Origin: Prevotella sp. UBA3757
Lineage (GTDB): Bacteria; Bacteroidota; Bacteroidia; Bacteroidales; Bacteroidaceae
NCBI GenBank assembly: GCA_002371715.1
Contig: DFGF01000152.1
Span: 1 to 26,593 of the forward strand
Direction: 5' to 3'
DNA: 26,593 bases
The translations under genes and the position numbers were made by a program. Shown piece by piece: positions 22,846 through 26,593 of this stretch; position 1 is the stretch's first letter; every line of letters begins with the position of its first letter. The notes beneath the pieces are model-generated. The model was not told the origin of the DNA. It was given only the letters and a program-made list of their open reading frames with translations, and ran no database searches.

Positions 22846-24219
22846 ATGGAAACAATTAATGATTTTTTCGTGTTGTTCAGTAATTTTCTCTGGGGTTGGC
22901 CCATGATTATACTGCTGTTGGGTACCCACGTCTTTCTGACTTTCCGCCTCCGTATACCTCAGCGCAAACTGCTGACGGGCATACGTCTGTCGGTCAGGAA
23001 AGACCCTGACTCCAAGGGCGACGTCAGCCAGTTTGGTGCCTTGGCAACGGCACTGGCTGCCACCATTGGCACTGGCAACATCGTGGGCGTGGCCACGGCC
23101 GTGGCCCTTGGAGGCCCTGGAGCCGTGCTGTGGTGCTGGCTGACGGGCATATTCGGCATGGCTACCAAGTATGCCGAGGGACTGCTGGCCGTCAAGTACC
23201 GAGTGCACGATGCCAATGGGCACACCTACGGAGGACCGATGTACGCGCTGGAGCGTGGACTGGGCATAAAGTGGCTGGCCGTGCTCTTTGCCGTTTTCAC
23301 GGCCCTGGCATCGTTTGGCATCGGTTGCACCGTACAGGCCAACTCCATAGCCCTCCTGTCAAGCGAGACGTTTGGCATTCCGACCTGGATAGTAGGCCTC
23401 TTTGTCTGCGGCCTGACAGCCAGCGTCATTCTGGGCGGCGTGAAGGCTATAGCCCGCGTATGTACCGTTTTCGTGCCCTTCATGGCATTGCTGTACGTGG
23501 TGGGCTGCTGCGTCATCCTCTGCATGAACAGCAGCTATGTATGGCCGGCCATCCAGCTGATAGTGCACGCCGCCTTCAATCCGGAGGCCGCCGGCGGGGG
23601 CTTTGTAGGTGCCACGGTCATGATGGCTGCCCGCTTTGGCATAGCCAGGGGACTCTTCTCAAACGAGAGCGGCATGGGTTCTGCGCCCATCGTGGCTGCT
23701 GCCGCTCAGACGCGCAATCCTGTCCGTCAGGCTTTGGTGTCGAGTACGGGCACATTCTGGGACACGGTCATCATCTGTGCACTGACTGGCATCGTGCTCG
23801 TAAGCAGTATACTGGCCTACCCTGACATCAGCTACGCAGACGGTGCTGCCCTAACGAAGGTGGCCTTCTCAAAGATACCGTACGTCGGTGCCCCTCTGCT
23901 GACGTTTGGCATCCTGACCTTTGCCTTCAGCACCATTCTGGGCTGGAGCTACTATGGTGAGAGTGCCGTCAACTACATTGAGCGCCGCAAATCGAACCGG
24001 TTCTACCGCATCCTGTACATCGTGGCACTGTTCTTCGGCAGCATCATCAACCTGGACATCATCTGGAACATTGCCGACTGCATGAACGCCCTGATGGCTA
24101 TCCCTAACCTGATAGCCCTCCTGCTGCTGAGCGGCGTGGCTGCACGTGAAACGAGGAAATACCTCTGGAACAACCACCTGGACGACCTGATGGAGGAAGA
24201 CGATAACGAGGTAAAATGA
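22846..24219 (+). CDS. Alanine/glycine:cation symporter family protein
   Basis: Inner-membrane transporter of 457 residues of the AGCS (AlsT/DagA) family, importing alanine or glycine with Na+ or H+. Signatures: FGALATALAATIGTGNIVGVATAVALGGPGAVLW (about 63-95), KYAEGLLAVKYR, GGPMYALERGLG, RGLFSNESGMGSAPIVAAAA, GTFWDTVIICALTG and FAFSTILGWSYYGE. About ten hydrophobic segments; length normal. Transcribed alone from the divergent promoter shared with ung. Confidence 0.96.
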   Translation: METINDFFVLFSNFLWGWPMIILLLGTHVFLTFRLRIPQRKLLTGIRLSVRKDPDSKGDVSQFGALATALAATIGTGNIVGVATAVALGGPGAVLWCWLTGIFGMATKYAEGLLAVKYRVHDANGHTYGGPMYALERGLGIKWLAVLFAVFTALASFGIGCTVQANSIALLSSETFGIPTWIVGLFVCGLTASVILGGVKAIARVCTVFVPFMALLYVVGCCVILCMNSSYVWPAIQLIVHAAFNPEAAGGGFVGATVMMAARFGIARGLFSNESGMGSAPIVAAAAQTRNPVRQALVSSTGTFWDTVIICALTGIVLVSSILAYPDISYADGAALTKVAFSKIPYVGAPLLTFGILTFAFSTILGWSYYGESAVNYIERRKSNRFYRILYIVALFFGSIINLDIIWNIADCMNALMAIPNLIALLLLSGVAARETRKYLWNNHLDDLMEEDDNEVK

Positions 24220-24316
24220 CGGATTCTCCGAGTTATCTCACTCAGATGCCCGTAACCACAAAACGAACGCCCCTGGTATAGGATGTGTCGATGGTGAAGC
24301 CCGATGAAATCGCTTA

Positions 24317-24445
24317 TTATTGACCTCGTATATGACAAGGTTCATCCACGTACGGTATGCTCCAGATCTGCTGGGCAATAAGGGAAATACTCATTGCCAG
24401 CAGAACTGTGCTGAAAACAATCCTTTTAACATATAATACTATCAT
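24317..24445 (-). CDS. Candidate 42-residue secreted peptide
   Basis: A short minus-strand ORF starting MIVLYVKRIVFSTVLLAMS and ending in PYVDEPCHIRGQ with a double TAA. Its first 24 residues have the charge and hydrophobic pattern of a Sec signal peptide with a plausible SLIAQ cleavage region, leaving about 18 mature residues. No family recognised. The same frame continues open for 23 codons after the double stop, so it might be the start of a decayed longer gene. It lies in the otherwise gene-free 24220-24712. Confidence 0.35.
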   Translation of the reverse strand: MIVLYVKRIVFSTVLLAMSISLIAQQIWSIPYVDEPCHIRGQ

Positions 24446-24552
24446 TCTCTTTCTTTTATTACCAATACTATCATTCGTTTATCTTAAGAATCTAAAATAT
24501 CATTCCCTTGCCTTAAGTATATGATGTTATCATCTGCCTCTTGATGAAGTTG
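24435..24552. repeat. Imperfect 29-bp-period repeats
   Basis: Core AATACTATCATTC at 24435 and 24464, a degenerate TAAAATATCATTC at 24493 and a weaker GATGTTATCATC near 24523. The first three starts are exactly 29 bp apart. The array overlaps the start and upstream region of the 42-codon ORF, as an operator array might. Confidence 0.55.
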
Positions 24553-24642
24553 TATGAATATAAAGACTCGCATGCCTTAAAAGTGGGTGCAAAAGTACAA
24601 AACATCACTGAAACCTGCAAGAGCAGAGGCTCCGCAGAGAGT

Positions 24643-24679
24643 GATTTTTGTAAATTCTAAAAAGATTTTTGTAAATTCT
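24643..24679. repeat. 16-bp direct repeat, 21 bp apart
   Basis: GATTTTTGTAAATTCT occurs at 24643-24658 and 24664-24679. The offset is 21 bp, three times seven. Confidence 0.7.
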
Positions 24680-24712
24680 GCAACTCGGAGACTAACGGAG
24701 ATGCCCAAATCA

Positions 24713-25825
24713 CTATCCAGCAACGTCACGCATCCATGCTGTCACCGTCTGACCCTTGAGCTGCTTGAAGGCTGTTCCGAAGGTGCTGTAGCTTCTGAAT
24801 CCACTCTGCTGAGCCAGTTCCTGAGCCGTGAACGGTTTCCCATTGGCAACAGCCTCGCGATAGATACGGATGAAATGCTCGATACGCAACCTGTTGATAT
24901 AGGCATTATAAGTGGTGTGCTGATGGGTGAAATACAGGCTGAGGTAACTACGGTTAGTGCCGATAATCTTGCAAAGGTCGTCAAGGCGGATGTCGTGACG
25001 CAGATAAAACTGTGTGGCCTCGCAACGATGCTCTAACAATTGGCCAATATTGGAAACTGTCGTGGTCGAGAGAGTCGTCGATGGAATGGGCGATATTGAC
25101 TCGTTGACTACCGTTTGTGAGGCCGTATCTTCCAGCGTCTGCAGCGTCTCTACACGCCACAACAGCAGGCCAATCAGCACGATGTCGTTTAACTGAACGA
25201 TATACGCAAAGATAATTTCGCTGCCGATGACGATGTAGAAACAAAGAATCAGCATGCACGCGAATATGGCCACAAGACTACCCCATACCTCCTTATGCTC
25301 CAAGTCGGCATAGTTGTCACGCAACCAGCGCCCATACTGCCTGACAGCCAACGTCATCCACACCATAAACACGATGCCATACATGACGAGATAGATTCTC
25401 AGCAATGGAACAAAATCCTCGTCACGATAGACGATGAAAAAGATAATAATGGCCAGAACAGGTACCAGCCCCACAAAGACGGGCCACAGCGGACGCCGAC
25501 GGTCCTGCAGCATGGCCAGCAGCACCACCATCATGACGGGAACAAGCGTCAGGCAGTCCAACCCTGCCCCCACAACAAGTGCTGTCCAGGGGTCATCAAT
25601 CACCTGATAACAAGCCAACAGAACCCACCAGACATGTCCCAGCACAACCACTGCAAACAGTACGGCCACCCATCGGCGCAGGCGCAAGGGTGGCGTTATC
25701 TCTGGGGCAAAGGCATTGCCACGGCGAAACAGCAGGTAAACGCAGGCCATGAGCGATATAGCCGTCACTCCACCATAAAACAAGACGTAGAGTAAATCGT
25801 TGTAAAGCTGCTGTTCTTCGTACAT
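24713..25825 (-). CDS. Membrane-anchored AraC-family regulator
   Basis: Product of 370 residues. The first 230 hold about seven hydrophobic segments (LLYVLFYGGVTAISLMACVYLLF, WVAVLFAVVVLGHVWWVLLA, LVPVMMVVLLAML, WPVFVGLVPVLAIIIFFIVY and others). A linker follows, then a C-terminal AraC HTH domain (RLDDLCKIIGTNRSYLSLYFTHQHTTYNAYINRLRIEHF; TAQELAQQSGFRSYSTFGTAFKQLKGQTVTAWM). This is the multi-pass membrane plus AraC architecture found in Bacteroidota; signal and targets are unknown. TAnnTTTG promoter at 25868. Confidence 0.9.
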   Translation of the reverse strand: MYEEQQLYNDLLYVLFYGGVTAISLMACVYLLFRRGNAFAPEITPPLRLRRWVAVLFAVVVLGHVWWVLLACYQVIDDPWTALVVGAGLDCLTLVPVMMVVLLAMLQDRRRPLWPVFVGLVPVLAIIIFFIVYRDEDFVPLLRIYLVMYGIVFMVWMTLAVRQYGRWLRDNYADLEHKEVWGSLVAIFACMLILCFYIVIGSEIIFAYIVQLNDIVLIGLLLWRVETLQTLEDTASQTVVNESISPIPSTTLSTTTVSNIGQLLEHRCEATQFYLRHDIRLDDLCKIIGTNRSYLSLYFTHQHTTYNAYINRLRIEHFIRIYREAVANGKPFTAQELAQQSGFRSYSTFGTAFKQLKGQTVTAWMRDVAG

Positions 25826-25867
25826 TTGGGTTGGCTCAATGATACTATTATTCTAGTTTAACAGCGG

Positions 25868-25875
25868 CAAAGGTA
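25868..25875 (-). promoter_or_regulatory. Promoter -7 box for the membrane AraC regulator
   Basis: TACCTTTG on the minus strand, 42 nt before the ATG at 25825. Confidence 0.6.
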
Positions 25876-25966
25876 ATAATAATAATCGAAACTGCCAAAT
25901 TTTCTTCAACTTTATTAATCACAGCACTAATCATGTCATAGGACGTGAACTTTCATTAGCTTGTTC

Positions 25967-26092
25967 TTATTGGATGAATATTGGCGGTATTCGAATGCAA
26001 AGAACAAGAGCAAAAGCTTGAATATCCAAGCCACGACGGACACACAATTTCAGCGATTTCTTGAACTGACCAGTATAAATAACCTCATACAT
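25967..26092 (-). pseudogene. Truncated YafQ/RelE-like toxin
   Basis: Starts 4 nt after the antitoxin stop. The first 27 residues (MYEVIYTGQFKKSLKLCVRR, then GLDIQAF) match the N-terminus of YafQ-family mRNA-interferase toxins of Bacteroidota, which are about 90 residues long. After residue 27 the similarity is lost and a stop follows at residue 42. A neighbouring frame encodes a possible continuation (EYRQYSSNK), suggesting a frameshift. The catalytic C-terminal half is absent, so the toxin is probably inactive. Confidence 0.65.
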
Positions 26093-26096
26093 GACA

Positions 26097-26297
26097 TCAG
26101 CCAAATATTTGTTTCACCAAATCCTTTGAATCCTTGGCGTGGAATACATTACCACTACGAATGTCATCCAAACCTTTCTCTATACCGCTTTTTCGAGGCA
26201 CATGAATTGTCCAGCCCATTTTCTTTGAAATAGTACGCAGAAAACTAATATCGGTATTAGGCAGTGTTAACTGAACCTTCTCAGATGATGCATGCAT
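26097..26297 (-). CDS. Antitoxin-like protein of a YafQ/RelE-type TA pair
   Basis: Product of 66 residues, VQLTLPNTDISFLRTISKKMGWTI followed by a charged segment and the tail NVFHAKDSKDLVKQIFG. This is the layout of small Bacteroidota antitoxins encoded just before a YafQ-like toxin: an N-terminal ribbon/helix region and a C-terminal 'GxVxHAKDSxDLxxQI' toxin-binding tail. It looks intact while its toxin partner downstream is truncated. Family assignment is from pattern memory; alternative starts are possible. Confidence 0.7.
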   Translation of the reverse strand: MHASSEKVQLTLPNTDISFLRTISKKMGWTIHVPRKSGIEKGLDDIRSGNVFHAKDSKDLVKQIFG

Positions 26298-26322
26298 AAG
26301 TTATTCCTTTAATTGTAAGCAT

Positions 26323-26360
26323 TAAGGTAGTGAGGCACGAAGAGTTGCCTCACTACCTTA
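26323..26360 (-). terminator. Hairpin terminator after the fumarate reductase operon
   Basis: Perfect 15-bp stem (26323-26337 with 26346-26360) and an 8-nt loop, 9 bp past the frdB stop. The T-tract is weak on the minus strand. Confidence 0.8.
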
Positions 26361-26369
26361 TTATTAATA

Positions 26370-26593
26370 TTAGTCGGCCAACTTGGCCTTGATCATCTCG
26401 CGGTTGAGGCGTGCGATGTTGGCGATGGTCTCGTTCTTGGGGCAGACAGCCTCGCAGGCACGGGTATTGGTGCAGTTGCCGAAGCCGAGTTCGTCCATCT
26501 TGGCCACCATGTTCTTCACACGGCGGGCAGCCTCTACACGGCCTTGCGGGAGCAGGGCGAGCTGGCTGACCTTGCTGGATACGAAGAGCATGG
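26370..26593 (-). CDS. frdB: Fumarate reductase/succinate dehydrogenase iron-sulfur subunit, C-terminal part
   Basis: The last 74 codons of the Fe-S subunit that passes electrons between the membrane quinol site and the flavoprotein in fumarate respiration. Visible: LFVSSKVSQLALLPQGRVEAARRVKNMVAKMDELGFGNCTNTRACEAVCPKNETIANIARLN, with the final C..xxxC..xxC-P cluster ligands. The ATG at 26591 is internal; the gene continues beyond the window. A strong hairpin terminator follows. Confidence 0.93.
   Translation of the reverse strand, partial: MLFVSSKVSQLALLPQGRVEAARRVKNMVAKMDELGFGNCTNTRACEAVCPKNETIANIARLNREMIKAKLAD

Noticed and set aside
24435..24552. CRISPR array suspected from the 29-bp period
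   Set aside because: Only a core of about 10-13 bp is conserved, the rest is variable low-complexity sequence and no cas gene is nearby.
25961..26233. Plus-strand frame of 90 codons
   Set aside because: Antisense to the toxin-antitoxin remnant, whose minus-strand peptides match known families.

Overview
The window reads as a piece of a Bacteroidales chromosome, most likely Prevotella or a close relative. The evidence is moderately high GC, repeated TAnnTTTG -7 boxes (the Bacteroidota promoter type), many products typical of the group (cdaA/folP, DUF3109, DUF2490, DUF4956, and a secreted C-terminal fragment ending in the Prevotella-style 'YTIDGRQL...GLYI..GKK' tail), and a fumarate reductase iron-sulfur subunit running off the right edge. 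Assignment is from pattern recognition only; no search was run.

Layout. 1-280: 5'-truncated AAA-ATPase-like fragment ending beside a 24-bp inverted repeat. 445-1897: an MGMT-family DNA-repair protein convergent with a short penicillin-binding transpeptidase. 2107-4508: ECF sigma factor, membrane protein (probable anti-sigma) and a secreted TonB-domain protein in one operon. 4655-6887: pta-ackA (acetate from acetyl-CoA). 7061-8763: folP-cdaA (folate; c-di-AMP), divergent from murF (8904-10274). 10301-15307: an envelope cluster of two tandem transcription units, a VTC-type polyphosphate polymerase with DUF4956 and DUF2490 proteins, and a small secreted protein with a large Cthe_2159-like beta-helix protein; a remnant of a second beta-helix protein lies at the end. 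15424-16029: two broken genes joined head to head. 16443-17706: secreted Sel1-repeat protein and recO. 17900-20549: tRNA-Glu, rpsT, gyrB. 20542-24219: AraC regulator, DUF3109 protein, ung, and an alanine/glycine:cation symporter. 24220-24712 is gene-poor apart from a 42-codon ORF and repeats. 24713-26593: membrane-anchored AraC regulator, a toxin-antitoxin remnant, and the C-terminus of frdB.

Two observations stand out. First, three promoters in the envelope region (VTC operon, beta-helix operon, Sel1 gene) share one architecture: two direct repeats resembling G-C-N-G-T-T-(C/G)-G-C-T-G-A-A, exactly 21 bp apart, whose proximal copy ends exactly 27 nt before the -7 box. This suggests one regulator, possibly of LytTR type, controlling a polyphosphate polymerase/beta-helix/Sel1 envelope regulon. 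Second, the window is studded with short arrays of degenerate 7-bp tandem repeats. The word differs between loci but the period is constant. They lie between genes, against promoters, over stop codons, and in frame inside conserved housekeeping genes (folP, three times in murF, recO, DUF3109), where they encode low-complexity inserts. A further element is a triple 22-bp tandem repeat with a GCCTATAGGC palindrome core at 16239-16304.
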